This document shows, piece after piece, positions 36,251 through 44,468 of a stretch of 64,000 nt of DNA. The stretch's first letter is position 1. Each line of letters opens with the position of its first letter. The notes under the pieces are model-generated. The model searched no databases. It worked only from the letters and a program-made list of their open reading frames with translations, and was not told the origin of the DNA. This DNA is from Polynucleobacter sp. AP-Latsch-80-C2 (GTDB lineage Bacteria; Pseudomonadota; Gammaproteobacteria; Burkholderiales; Burkholderiaceae): positions 124,001 through 188,000 of the forward strand of contig NZ_JACVOY010000004.1 of the NCBI RefSeq assembly GCF_018882185.1, in the 5' to 3' direction. The position numbers and the translations under genes are program-made.

Positions 36251-37225
36251 GTGAATTCCCTTGAAGAGAACCCTCATGCCGATTTGGCATATCAGAAAAC
36301 CATTCTGGGATCAGTCTCCCGCACCTTTGCATTGACCATTCCCTTGCTGCCCCAAGCTATCGAGAAAGTGGTTGGCAACACCTATTTGCTGTGCCGCATC
36401 GTCGATACGATTGAAGATGCCGCAGACTTAAGTCCAGGCACTAAACAAGCACTCTCTAAACTTTTTTTAGATGCGGTCCTTGAAAAATCTTCTGTTGATT
36501 CTTTTGTAACCCCTTGTCTAGAGGCCCTCAAGAATTACAGCAATCAAGATGAGTTGGATTTAATTATTCATACACCAACGGTTCTCCGTATTTTGCATAC
36601 CTGCTCTCTTAGCGATCAGGCCGCTGTAAGTCGCTGCGTTTCGATTATGTCCAATGGCATGTCGCACTTTCATGGCAAACAAAATGCATTAGGCCTTAAA
36701 GATCTTCAAGAGTTCGAAGAATACTGTTATGTAGTTGCAGGCGTTGTTGGCGAACTCCTCACCACTATTTTTAGCAACCACTCTCCTGAATTTGCCAAAC
36801 ATATCGGTGGACATGAGGACCTTTCCATCGCCTTTGGTCAAGCACTACAAATGACCAATATATTGAAGGACTCCCCTGAAGATAGGGCTCGTGGTGTGTC
36901 TTGGAAGCCAACCAACGTCAGCCAATCGGAGTTACTGTGCATTGCCTATCAAAAACTGGAAGACTCCTTGCGCTATATCCAATTAATACCCAAGCAAGAT
37001 ATTGGGATGCGACAGTTTTGCTTTTTGGCATTTGGCTTAGCTGCCATGACCCTCTCTAAGATTGCCAATCGTAAGCAATTTGCTCATAAAGATGAAGTCA
37101 AACTCTCTCGCAGCACCGTCATGGGCTTTTACAGCCTTACGAAGCTCGCTGCCTCTAGTGATATTTTGATGAAAGTATTTTTTTATCTATCGACTGGTTC
37201 ACTGAGAAAACTCAATAGAACTTAA
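36251..37225 (+). CDS. Squalene/phytoene synthase family protein
   Basis: A 324-residue head-to-head prenyl transferase. Seen: SRTFALTIPLLP (about 23-34), the first Asp-rich motif DTIED (52-56), the central YVVAGVVGELLT (about 160-171) and the second motif NILKDSPEDRARG (203-215). The DTxED and NIxxDxxED pattern resembles squalene synthase more than bacterial HpnC/HpnD. No hpn or crt gene lies nearby, so the product (squalene or another C30) is unknown. The start is a GTG preceded directly by AAGG with an in-frame stop 15 bases upstream; CATAAT at 36239-36244 would put a transcript start at the GTG, so it may be leaderless. Its stop overlaps the ogt stop as TTAA. Confidence 0.8.
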   Translation: MNSLEENPHADLAYQKTILGSVSRTFALTIPLLPQAIEKVVGNTYLLCRIVDTIEDAADLSPGTKQALSKLFLDAVLEKSSVDSFVTPCLEALKNYSNQDELDLIIHTPTVLRILHTCSLSDQAAVSRCVSIMSNGMSHFHGKQNALGLKDLQEFEEYCYVVAGVVGELLTTIFSNHSPEFAKHIGGHEDLSIAFGQALQMTNILKDSPEDRARGVSWKPTNVSQSELLCIAYQKLEDSLRYIQLIPKQDIGMRQFCFLAFGLAAMTLSKIANRKQFAHKDEVKLSRSTVMGFYSLTKLAASSDILMKVFFYLSTGSLRKLNRT

Positions 37226-37752
37226 ATTACTCCCTCGTGCTTTAAAAGCCAGATTTTGATCTGCCGATAAAACCCTGGTGCATCCTCTTTCATGAAGCCA
37301 CCAAGACCTTGCACAGAAACTACGCGGTGACAAGGTGTAATGAGAGGATAGGGATTGGCACCGCAAGCAGTTCCCACTGCACGCGCCCCACTCTTGATTT
37401 GTTTTGCGACCTGCCCATAAGTGCTTGTTTGGCCAGCGGGAATATTCAATACGCTATTCCAAACTTTGTTTTGATGATCCGTACCCTGTGGCTTCAAAGG
37501 TAGATCAAAGAGGTAATCTGAATTCTTGAAGTAAGCCTGGCATTGTTTAGCTACTTCACGAGCCAATTGATTCCGGGGTTTGATTAACACTGCTTTAACA
37601 GGCAAATAGTCGATTCTGGAAACCATCAAACTACCCTCCACCATTTCTGTTTCGATCCCCAAACGCCCAAAGGGCGCCTCAATGACGCAATACTGCAGGT
37701 CGGGAGAAGTTTTCTGGGGAGAGGAAGCCATAAGGAAGATTCTCACACACAT
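37222..37752 (-). CDS. ogt: Methylated-DNA--protein-cysteine S-methyltransferase
   Basis: Suicide repair protein that takes the methyl group from O6-methylguanine onto its own cysteine. The 176-residue frame contains GTACGANPYPLITPCHRVV with the acceptor Cys141, and IPAGQTSTYGQVAKQI before it. The start is unsure: ATG 37752 or ATG 37731 (MASSPQKT, 169 residues), neither with a clear ribosome site. The N-terminal domain and size match Ogt rather than Ada. Convergent with the squalene synthase-like gene, sharing the stop bases. Confidence 0.9.
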   Translation of the reverse strand: MCVRIFLMASSPQKTSPDLQYCVIEAPFGRLGIETEMVEGSLMVSRIDYLPVKAVLIKPRNQLAREVAKQCQAYFKNSDYLFDLPLKPQGTDHQNKVWNSVLNIPAGQTSTYGQVAKQIKSGARAVGTACGANPYPLITPCHRVVSVQGLGGFMKEDAPGFYRQIKIWLLKHEGVI

Positions 37753-37848
37753 TCAGAGATGAGATGACGTAGCTTTACGCCCAAGCTATAGCTTGTGAAA
37801 TAACACTTTGCTATATTGAATCCATCTTACTTATTGCAGGCAAATCAC

Positions 37849-39138
37849 ATGGACACCTTTTTTGACGATTGGCCCTTCATAGGCCAACTAGCGCTAGTCC
37901 TATTTCTACTCGCACTATCTGGCTTTTTTTCCATGGCAGAGACCAGCATGTTGTCTTCCAATCGTCATCGGCTACGTGCCATGGCCAATGGCGGCAATGC
38001 TGGTGCTGCTTTAGCTGAAAGACTTCTCAAGCGCATTGATTCATTACTTTCCGTATTACTGATCTCCAATAATTTGATCAATACCATCCTACCGATTTTA
38101 GTTACCGGTATTGCGCTTCATATTTTTGGAGAAAGTGGTCTCGTTCTATCTATCGCTACACTCGTTGTTGCCTTGCTAATTATTGTTTTTAGCGAAATCA
38201 CACCGAAAGTCATTGGCGCAGCCTTTCCAGAAAAAATTGCTTCCAGCGTTGGCTGGTTCATCCTGCCCCTCACCTTTATTTTCAAGCCCCTGCTATGGCT
38301 TATCAATAGCTTTGTCTCTGGCCTGATGCGAGTCTCCGGTCTACAGTCTTCTGCAGATAGCCGGGCGATGAGCAAAGAGGAGTTACGTAGCCTCGTGCTG
38401 GAATCCAATCGCTTCGTCTCAACTCACCATCGCAATATTTTGCTCAACCTTTTCAATCTAGAAAAAATTACAGTGGATGATGTCATGACGCCTCGATCCA
38501 AGATTGAGGTTCTAGATCTTTCTAGACCGATCGATGAAGTAATACAGCAGCTAGAGACCTGTTATCACAACAAATTACCTGTATGCGATGGTGACTCAGA
38601 GCGCATCATTGGTATTTTGTCGGTGAAGAAGGCGCTTTCTCTGCTTGGTGATACCGATCTAAAACATGAGGACTTTAAGTCTTTGGTGAATGAACCCTAT
38701 TTCATCCCCAGCGGCACACCCGTACTGCAGCAGATGCAATTTTTCCAAGACAACCAACAACGCTTGAGCTTGGTTGTAAATGAGTATGGCGAAGTATTAG
38801 GTCTCGTTACCTTCGAGGATATTGTTGAAGAGTTAATTGGTGAGTTCACAACATCCTTCTCGAACCTATCTACCGACCCTCATTGGCTTGCTGATGGCAC
38901 TTACTTAGCCAGCGGCAGCGCCTCACTTCGCGACCTCAATCGCCTTCTCAATCTTAATTTACCGCTAGATGGTCCGCGCACTTTAAATGGATTACTGCTG
39001 GACAAGCTTGAGGCGATTCCTGATCATGATGTCAGCGTGCGCCTTGCAGGAGTCGTGATGGAGATCGTGCAATTTGATGAGCAGGGTATTAAAACCGTCA
39101 AACTATATCGACCCGCTACTAATAGCGATCAAGATTGA
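37849..39138 (+). CDS. CorC/HlyC-family transporter (DUF21-CBS-CorC)
   Basis: A 429-residue inner-membrane protein of the CNNM/CorC family, proposed to move Mg2+ or other divalent ions. Order: DUF21 membrane domain (about 10-190, with GFFSMAETSMLSSNRHRLR), a CBS pair (about 205-325, VMTPRSKIEVLDL and EYGEVLGLVTFEDIVEELIGE) and a CorC_HlyC domain (about 340-420). The ATG at 37849 follows an AGG 8 bases upstream and is preferred to a TTG at 37816 with no such site. Its TGA overlaps the TTG start of the PilB-like gene. It is the first gene of a six-gene + strand run. Confidence 0.88.
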   Translation: MDTFFDDWPFIGQLALVLFLLALSGFFSMAETSMLSSNRHRLRAMANGGNAGAALAERLLKRIDSLLSVLLISNNLINTILPILVTGIALHIFGESGLVLSIATLVVALLIIVFSEITPKVIGAAFPEKIASSVGWFILPLTFIFKPLLWLINSFVSGLMRVSGLQSSADSRAMSKEELRSLVLESNRFVSTHHRNILLNLFNLEKITVDDVMTPRSKIEVLDLSRPIDEVIQQLETCYHNKLPVCDGDSERIIGILSVKKALSLLGDTDLKHEDFKSLVNEPYFIPSGTPVLQQMQFFQDNQQRLSLVVNEYGEVLGLVTFEDIVEELIGEFTTSFSNLSTDPHWLADGTYLASGSASLRDLNRLLNLNLPLDGPRTLNGLLLDKLEAIPDHDVSVRLAGVVMEIVQFDEQGIKTVKLYRPATNSDQD

Positions 39139-40214
39139 GAGTAAATCATGATGACTCACTCATTATTCGGATCTGGCATGAAATCGCTGTTAATGCGATT
39201 AACTCCAGGGCGAGTGATATTCATATTGAGGCCGGCCCGCACAACACCTTAGTGCGCATCCGAGTAGATGGCTTATTACAAAAGCACTCCCAATATTCTG
39301 CTGAACTCCACGAACGACTCATTACTCGCATCAAAATTCTGGCGCGGCTTGATATAGCTGAAAAGCGCCTTCCACAAGATGGGCGCCTTTGTATAGGTCA
39401 TGATTTTTCTAGACCGGATATAGATTGCCGAGTATCCATACTGCCAACCCTCTATGGAGAAAAAGCAGTCATTCGTATTCTGCCAAACCGAATTGATGAA
39501 CTCGCGCTAGACCAATTAGGCCTATTACCTGAGCAACTGGATATTTTTAAAGGCGCTCTGTCCCAAGTCAATGGATTAATTTTGGTGACCGGCCCAACCG
39601 GGAGCGGTAAAACGCGTACCTTGTATAGCTGCTTGCAGGCGCTTAATCACATGCACCGCAATATTTGCTCTATTGAAGATCCGATTGAAATTCGTTTACC
39701 AGGTATCAATCAAGTCGCTTACCATCCACGAGCAGGCCTCGACTTTTCAATCATCATTCGAGCCCTGCTCAGACAGGATCCAGACGTCATCATGATTGGT
39801 GAGATTCGGGATAAGGCCAGCGCTGAACTTGCTATTCAAGCAGCGCAAACAGGGCATCTCGTTTTAAGCACACTGCATACCCGCAATGCTCGTGCTGCCG
39901 TATCCAGATTGCAAAATCTTGGTGTTGATCAAGGCGCACTTGAATCTTGCATTCGCAGTATTAGTTCTCAACGTTTAGTACGCAAAACTTGCCTACACTG
40001 CCATGGACAAGACAATTCACAACAAAGTATTTGTGAGTCCTGCAAGGGGTCTGGATACTTTGGGCGTCTGGGCGTTCATGAGGTACTCAATACATCCCAT
40101 ATATTAAATCCTGACTTAAGTTACCCCTCTATGCATGCCGCAGGAATACGCCATGTTGAAAGAGGCTGGATTACACAGGATGCTCTAGCCGCGGAAGTGG
40201 GTACCTGGGCATGA
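39135..40214 (+). CDS. pilB: PilB/GspE-type pilus assembly ATPase, short form
   Basis: Hexameric ATPase that powers type IV pilus or type II secretion assembly. The 359-residue protein has only the N2 and C domains: ASDIHIEAGP (27-36), Walker A GPTGSGKT (153-160), the Asp box EDPIE, Walker B DPDVIMIGEIRD (215-226), the His box STLHTRNA, and a zinc tetracysteine at Cys286, 289, 300 and 303. Typical PilB has about 560 residues, with an N-terminal MshEN domain missing here. The start is a TTG overlapping the upstream stop (TTGA), with no clear ribosome site. The stop overlaps pilC as ATGA. The family is sure, the start less so. Confidence 0.82.
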   Translation: MRVNHDDSLIIRIWHEIAVNAINSRASDIHIEAGPHNTLVRIRVDGLLQKHSQYSAELHERLITRIKILARLDIAEKRLPQDGRLCIGHDFSRPDIDCRVSILPTLYGEKAVIRILPNRIDELALDQLGLLPEQLDIFKGALSQVNGLILVTGPTGSGKTRTLYSCLQALNHMHRNICSIEDPIEIRLPGINQVAYHPRAGLDFSIIIRALLRQDPDVIMIGEIRDKASAELAIQAAQTGHLVLSTLHTRNARAAVSRLQNLGVDQGALESCIRSISSQRLVRKTCLHCHGQDNSQQSICESCKGSGYFGRLGVHEVLNTSHILNPDLSYPSMHAAGIRHVERGWITQDALAAEVGTWA

Positions 40215-41263
40215 GTCACAGACTATCCAAACAAGATCAACTTGGCTTTGCTCGGCAACTCCTTACCTTACTGCAGGCTGGCCTAGCACTTCTAAATGCC
40301 ATCGAGCTGATCTACCAAACCGCGCCCAAATCATGGCATGCATGGTTACAAAACATTCATGCTCAATTAAAAAATGGGTACAGCCTGTCACAATGTCTCC
40401 GTTTGAATGCCGATCTTTTCTCGATGGAATTGATTAATCTCATCAGTGTGAGTGAACGCACGGGAGATATTGAACTTGCACTTACCGCCATCTGCGAACA
40501 ACTCGAAGCGCAAATTGAATTACGCCGTAAAGTACAGCAAGCGCTGGCTTATCCCCTCATCACTCTAACGACCTCTCTGGCACTGGTAATTGTCATGATG
40601 GTTTGGGTGGTACCCGTCTTTAAGGATGTATTTGCCAACTTTCAGGCAGAGCTTCCGGGGCCCACGCGAATGTTGATCCAAGCCTCCTCCCTGATAGAGC
40701 ATTACTTTCTTGAGCTTGGGTTTGGCTTGGTTCTAAGCATTGTCACCTTTTACCTTAGTTGGGCGAAGTCTATGCGCCTACAAAGGCAATGTGATCGGCT
40801 CAGTTTTCGTCTTCCTATCCTCGGCCCGCTATTAAGGCTGGCTACCTTAACGCATTGGTGTCGAACACTCGGCCACCTCATTTCTTCAGGACTCTCCTTG
40901 CCAGACGCCCTGCGGGTTACAGCCCAATCATCCAATCATTGGCTTAGCCATGATTTCAGCGCCGAGGTATTTAAGCAGCTCACTCGAGGCTGGCCATTAG
41001 GAGAATCATTAACCAGGGCAGATCCAAAACAGATCCTATTTGATCTTGAAACACTGCAATTACTCAGGATTGCATCCGAGAGCGGTTCGCTAGATAGCAT
41101 GCTTTGCAAGCGTGCCAATATTTTGGGTTCCGAACTAAGCAATCGATTAAATACCCTTAGCCAAACACTTGAACCCCTTTTAATTGTGATTGTTGGGATA
41201 ATCATCGGTAGCCTAGTCATCATCCTGTATCTCCCGATTTTTAATCTTGGACAGATTGTGTAA
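40211..41263 (+). CDS. pilC: PilC/GspF-type inner-membrane platform protein
   Basis: Polytopic platform on which pilin subunits are assembled. The 350 residues have two T2SSF domains (about 5-125 and 205-325) and three membrane helices (about 112-135, 160-182, 320-343). FARQLLTLLQAGLALLNAIEL and LISVSERTGDIELAL are typical. It is shorter than most PilC (about 400), missing an N-terminal extension, in keeping with the short PilB. It overlaps pilB and its stop overlaps the pilD start (TAATG). Confidence 0.85.
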   Translation: MSHRLSKQDQLGFARQLLTLLQAGLALLNAIELIYQTAPKSWHAWLQNIHAQLKNGYSLSQCLRLNADLFSMELINLISVSERTGDIELALTAICEQLEAQIELRRKVQQALAYPLITLTTSLALVIVMMVWVVPVFKDVFANFQAELPGPTRMLIQASSLIEHYFLELGFGLVLSIVTFYLSWAKSMRLQRQCDRLSFRLPILGPLLRLATLTHWCRTLGHLISSGLSLPDALRVTAQSSNHWLSHDFSAEVFKQLTRGWPLGESLTRADPKQILFDLETLQLLRIASESGSLDSMLCKRANILGSELSNRLNTLSQTLEPLLIVIVGIIIGSLVIILYLPIFNLGQIV

Positions 41264-41763
41264 TGCGTTTACTTAATAATCTTGACCTCATCCGTTATTT
41301 GCTCATACTGGCTTTACTGTATTTGAGCTACATTGATTTACGCAGCTTTAGGCTTCCAGACTTTGTCACCCTGCCACTCATCATTGCTGGCATTCTTTTT
41401 AATCAGCTATCACCTATAAGCTTTGTTGATCCTGTTAGCGCTGTTACTGGGGCAGCTATTGGGTATGGGTCTCTCTGGCTCTTAAATCGTCTTTACCGTC
41501 TAACTAAAAAGCAAGATGGAATTGGCATGGGGGATGCAAAATTACTGGCGGCTCTTGGCGCTTGGTTGGGATGGGCGGCTTTACCAAGCATCCTACTGAT
41601 TGCCTCAGTCTCCGGCCTTATTGGTGGGCTGATCTACTTGAAATGGCGCAAAAAAAATACTCGTCACGCCTTTCCTTTTGGGCCATTTCTTGCCTTTGCT
41701 GGCATTATTGAGTTGTTATGGCCACAGCATCTCCTACCATTCCTTCTGAGCAATCTCCCTTAA
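41263..41763 (+). CDS. pilD: Prepilin peptidase, A24 domain only
   Basis: Membrane aspartyl protease that cuts type IV prepilin leader peptides. The 166 residues hold the catalytic Asp pair: Asp25 in YIDLRSFRLPD and Asp90 in GMGDAK, among about six hydrophobic segments. Usual PilD (about 290 residues) also has an N-terminal zinc/methyltransferase region with four Cys, absent here, so N-methylation of pilins is doubtful or done elsewhere. Coupled to pilC upstream; coaE starts inside its 3' end (46-base overlap). Confidence 0.85.
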   Translation: MRLLNNLDLIRYLLILALLYLSYIDLRSFRLPDFVTLPLIIAGILFNQLSPISFVDPVSAVTGAAIGYGSLWLLNRLYRLTKKQDGIGMGDAKLLAALGAWLGWAALPSILLIASVSGLIGGLIYLKWRKKNTRHAFPFGPFLAFAGIIELLWPQHLLPFLLSNLP

Positions 41764-42389
41764 GTACCTTAAGGGAACTTCTGCCTTTAGTTGGCTTAAC
41801 CGGGGGAATTGGTTCAGGCAAAACAGCAGTCAGCGACTTACTTGGTCAAATGGGTGCCGGCATCATCGATACCGATTTGATAGCGCATCAGATTACCGCT
41901 CCTGGTGGAATTGCTATTCCGCTGATTCAGGCGAAATTTGGACCTGAGTTTATTGAGCCTAATGGCGCTCTAGATAGAGCCAAAATGCGAACCCTTGTCT
42001 TCGGTTCTCCGGATGCCAGAGAGTCCTTAGAGGAAATTACCCACCCTTTAATTCGCCAAGAGACCCTAAAGCAGGCCAAGGAATTGGCCGATACTGGTGT
42101 TCCATACCTTGTCTTTGTAGTTCCCCTCTTAATTGAGTCTGGAAGCTGGGCAGGCCAAGTTGATTACCTGGTAGTGGTTGATTGCCCAGAGGAAACCCAA
42201 ATCCAGAGGGTGATGCAGCGCAGCAAGCTATCTAGAACTGAGGTCGAAGGGATATTAAACGCCCAGGCAAGCCGTCAACAGAGACTTCGGCTGGCAAATG
42301 CCGTCATTGAAAACCAAGGCAGCTTGGCTGAGCTCAAATTGGCTGTTGAGCAATTGCACCAAAAAATCCTAGGGATTAAGAAAGCTTAA
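41718..42389 (+). CDS. coaE: Dephospho-CoA kinase
   Basis: Last step of coenzyme A synthesis, phosphorylating the ribose 3'-hydroxyl of dephospho-CoA. The 223-residue frame shows the P-loop GLTGGIGSGKT (26-36), DTDLIAHQITAPGG, and PLLIESGSWAGQVDYLVVVDC. The start at 41718 gives a 25-residue extension before the usual N-terminus and a 46-base overlap with pilD; a start nearer the P-loop is possible but no in-frame ATG occurs before it. Its place in pilB-pilC-pilD-coaE-zapD is typical of beta- and gammaproteobacteria. Confidence 0.92.
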   Translation: MATASPTIPSEQSPLSTLRELLPLVGLTGGIGSGKTAVSDLLGQMGAGIIDTDLIAHQITAPGGIAIPLIQAKFGPEFIEPNGALDRAKMRTLVFGSPDARESLEEITHPLIRQETLKQAKELADTGVPYLVFVVPLLIESGSWAGQVDYLVVVDCPEETQIQRVMQRSKLSRTEVEGILNAQASRQQRLRLANAVIENQGSLAELKLAVEQLHQKILGIKKA

Positions 42390-42415
42390 GCCAGTTCGTC
42401 ATAGAATATGGGCTT

Positions 42416-43168
42416 GTGATTGTTTACGAATACCCCTTCAACGAATTAGTTCGAAGCATGCTTCGGCTGGAGTATTTGTACGCCCGTTTCAATCACTTTA
42501 ATCGCTCTGACGATCCTGAACTTCACCACAATGCAATCTCGATTTTGTTTGATCTCGGCGACATCGGATCACGCGGTGACATCAAGTCATTACTCTTAAA
42601 AGAATTTGAGCGTCAGAAATACAACTTGAATGGTCTTAAGTCATCGCAAAAAGTAGATCAAGAAGCTCTTACCCAAACCCTTAGTGAAATTGATTCTGTT
42701 GCAAGTAGCATTAACAGTTCGATGGGTAGGCCAAATTTAGCCATCTCAGAAAGCGAGTGGCTCAATGCCATCCGCACTAGATTAAATATTCCCGGCGGCA
42801 CCAGCCCGATAGATTTACCGAGCTATCATGCCTGGAAAAATAGCCCCTCGAGTGAACGTCGCGCACTACTCGATCAATTTGTTACACCACTCTTGCCATG
42901 GCAAGAAGCTTGTCAATTATTTTTACGCTTACTTCGTCAATCGGGTGAAGCCAAAGATGTTGTTGCACACAATGGCTCTTTTCAGCAAGCACCCTCAGGA
43001 AAAGTCTATCAATTAATGCGTCTGGCTGTTGAAGATGACACGCTCTTCTCAGAAATTAGCGCCAATAAATATCTACTCTCGGTTCGTTTCTTAAAAGCAG
43101 ATCGGGATAAAAAAGCACAGCACGTCAACGTAGATGTGCCATTCAAGCTGACGCTCTGTCAGTTTTAA
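42416..43168 (+). CDS. zapD: Cell division protein ZapD
   Basis: Cytosolic protein that bundles FtsZ filaments and helps Z-ring assembly. The 250 residues begin at a GTG and read MIVYEYPFNELVRSMLRLEYL, and include NHFNRSDDPELHHNAISILFDL and LPWQEACQLFLRLLRQSG, matching ZapD (DUF1342). Length matches the family. It lies 26 bases after coaE, ending the + strand run. Its stop overlaps the mutT stop on the other strand. Confidence 0.93.
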   Translation: MIVYEYPFNELVRSMLRLEYLYARFNHFNRSDDPELHHNAISILFDLGDIGSRGDIKSLLLKEFERQKYNLNGLKSSQKVDQEALTQTLSEIDSVASSINSSMGRPNLAISESEWLNAIRTRLNIPGGTSPIDLPSYHAWKNSPSSERRALLDQFVTPLLPWQEACQLFLRLLRQSGEAKDVVAHNGSFQQAPSGKVYQLMRLAVEDDTLFSEISANKYLLSVRFLKADRDKKAQHVNVDVPFKLTLCQF

Positions 43169-43581
43169 GCGAGTAGCTCTCTCAGCCTTTCCAGCATTGG
43201 CCAAGCGGCCGGCAAAAGGGGTTCAACTGAAGGTGTTTTTGCTGTCAGCAACTCCCACGATAAAGCCTGACCTTCACAGCCTACAGGGGTACCTGACCAC
43301 TGGCGAATCACACTCACATGCAAACGCACATAAGCATGAGGATAATCATGTTCTAGAACCGTCAGCTCCTCACTAGACTCAATCTCAATACCCAACTCTT
43401 CTTGCAGCTCACGCTTGAGAGCCTCAAAAACAGACTCCCCTTTTTCAATTTTTCCACCAGGCACTTCCCAGTAACCAGCATAGGGCTTGCCCTCTGGTCT
43501 TTGTCCTAATAAATAGCGACCTTGTGTATCCAATAAGATACCAGCCGCAACTTCTGTGACGGGACGCTGATCTTGAGCCAT
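43165..43581 (-). CDS. mutT: MutT-like Nudix hydrolase
   Basis: Hydrolyses 8-oxo-dGTP, preventing oxidative mutations. With the ATG at 43581 it has 138 residues; the Nudix box GGKIEKGESVFEALKRELQEELGI lies at about 42-65. The frame is open to 43617 (adding MGWIARLKAVYF), but that would overlap the ATPase gene upstream, and the Nudix fold starts at PVTEVAAGIL. The call to MutT instead of another Nudix enzyme rests on the length, PYAGYWEVPGG and the neighbourhood with argJ. Confidence 0.88.
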   Translation of the reverse strand: MAQDQRPVTEVAAGILLDTQGRYLLGQRPEGKPYAGYWEVPGGKIEKGESVFEALKRELQEELGIEIESSEELTVLEHDYPHAYVRLHVSVIRQWSGTPVGCEGQALSWELLTAKTPSVEPLLPAAWPMLERLRELLA

Positions 43582-43595
43582 AAAATAAACCGCTT

Positions 43596-44453
43596 TTAAG
43601 CGTGCGATCCAGCCCAATGTTTAGCAAATTGCCACGCGACACGACCAGAACGTGAGCCACGTTCAAGCGCCCAGACTAAAGCTTCGGAACGTGCTGCTTC
43701 AATCTGTGACGCACTTAAGCCAAAGTGCGTTAGCCAATGTGCCACGATAGCTAAATATTCATCTTGCTTGGGGGGATAAAAGGACAGCCATAATCCGAAT
43801 CGCTCTGATAAAGAAATTTTTTCTTCAACCACCTCACCCGGATGAATTTCGCCATCATCACTATAAGAATAACCTTCGTTATCCTTCATATATTCGGGTA
43901 GAAGATGGCGTCGATTTGAAGTAGCGTAAATCAAAATATTGTCGACTTGCGCAGAAACTGAGCCATCTAAGGCTGATTTCATGGCCTTGTAGCCTGATTC
44001 ACCTTCATCAAAAGACAGGTCATCACAAAAAACAATAAAGCGCTCAGGCCGCTCGGCCAAGATATCAGCAATATCCGCTAGGTCTGCTAAATGATCTTTC
44101 TCAACCTCGACCAAGCGCAAGCCCTGACTTGCAAATTCATGCAAGCTCGCTTTAATTAAGGAAGATTTACCAGTACCCCTAGCGCCAGTGAGCAAAATAT
44201 TATTAGCGGGCTTTTTTTGAATGAAGTTTTTGGTGTTGTCCCGAATGGCATCACGCTGACGATCAATATTCTTCAGATCGTCAAAGGTAATATCTGCAAC
44301 ATGCTTAACCGGCTGCATAAATCCAATGCTACCAAAAATACTATCGCGTCTACGCCATCTAAATGCAGTAGAAGATTTCCACTCATTCTCCGTTAAAGGC
44401 TTAGGCAGGAAAGTTTCGAGATGATTTAAAAGTTGCTCTAATTTTTCATTCAT
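43596..44453 (-). CDS. DUF815-family ATP-binding protein
   Basis: A 285-residue AAA-like ATPase of unknown function (DUF815). Seen: Walker A GARGTGKSS (about 94-102), Walker B FIVFCDDLSFDEGE, the sensor IYATSNRRHLLPEY and SLSERFGLWLSFYPP. The family is widespread in Proteobacteria and commonly lies between argJ and mutT, as here (argJ ends 15 bases upstream; mutT starts 14 bases downstream). The substrate is unknown. Confidence 0.87.
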   Translation of the reverse strand: MNEKLEQLLNHLETFLPKPLTENEWKSSTAFRWRRRDSIFGSIGFMQPVKHVADITFDDLKNIDRQRDAIRDNTKNFIQKKPANNILLTGARGTGKSSLIKASLHEFASQGLRLVEVEKDHLADLADIADILAERPERFIVFCDDLSFDEGESGYKAMKSALDGSVSAQVDNILIYATSNRRHLLPEYMKDNEGYSYSDDGEIHPGEVVEEKISLSERFGLWLSFYPPKQDEYLAIVAHWLTHFGLSASQIEAARSEALVWALERGSRSGRVAWQFAKHWAGSHA

Positions 44454-44468
44454 GATTTTTTGGCTTTA

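Noticed and set aside
37783-37794. Palindrome AAGCTATAGCTT upstream of the CorC-like gene
   Set aside because: Twelve-base palindromes occur by chance at this rate, and there is no known matching operator.
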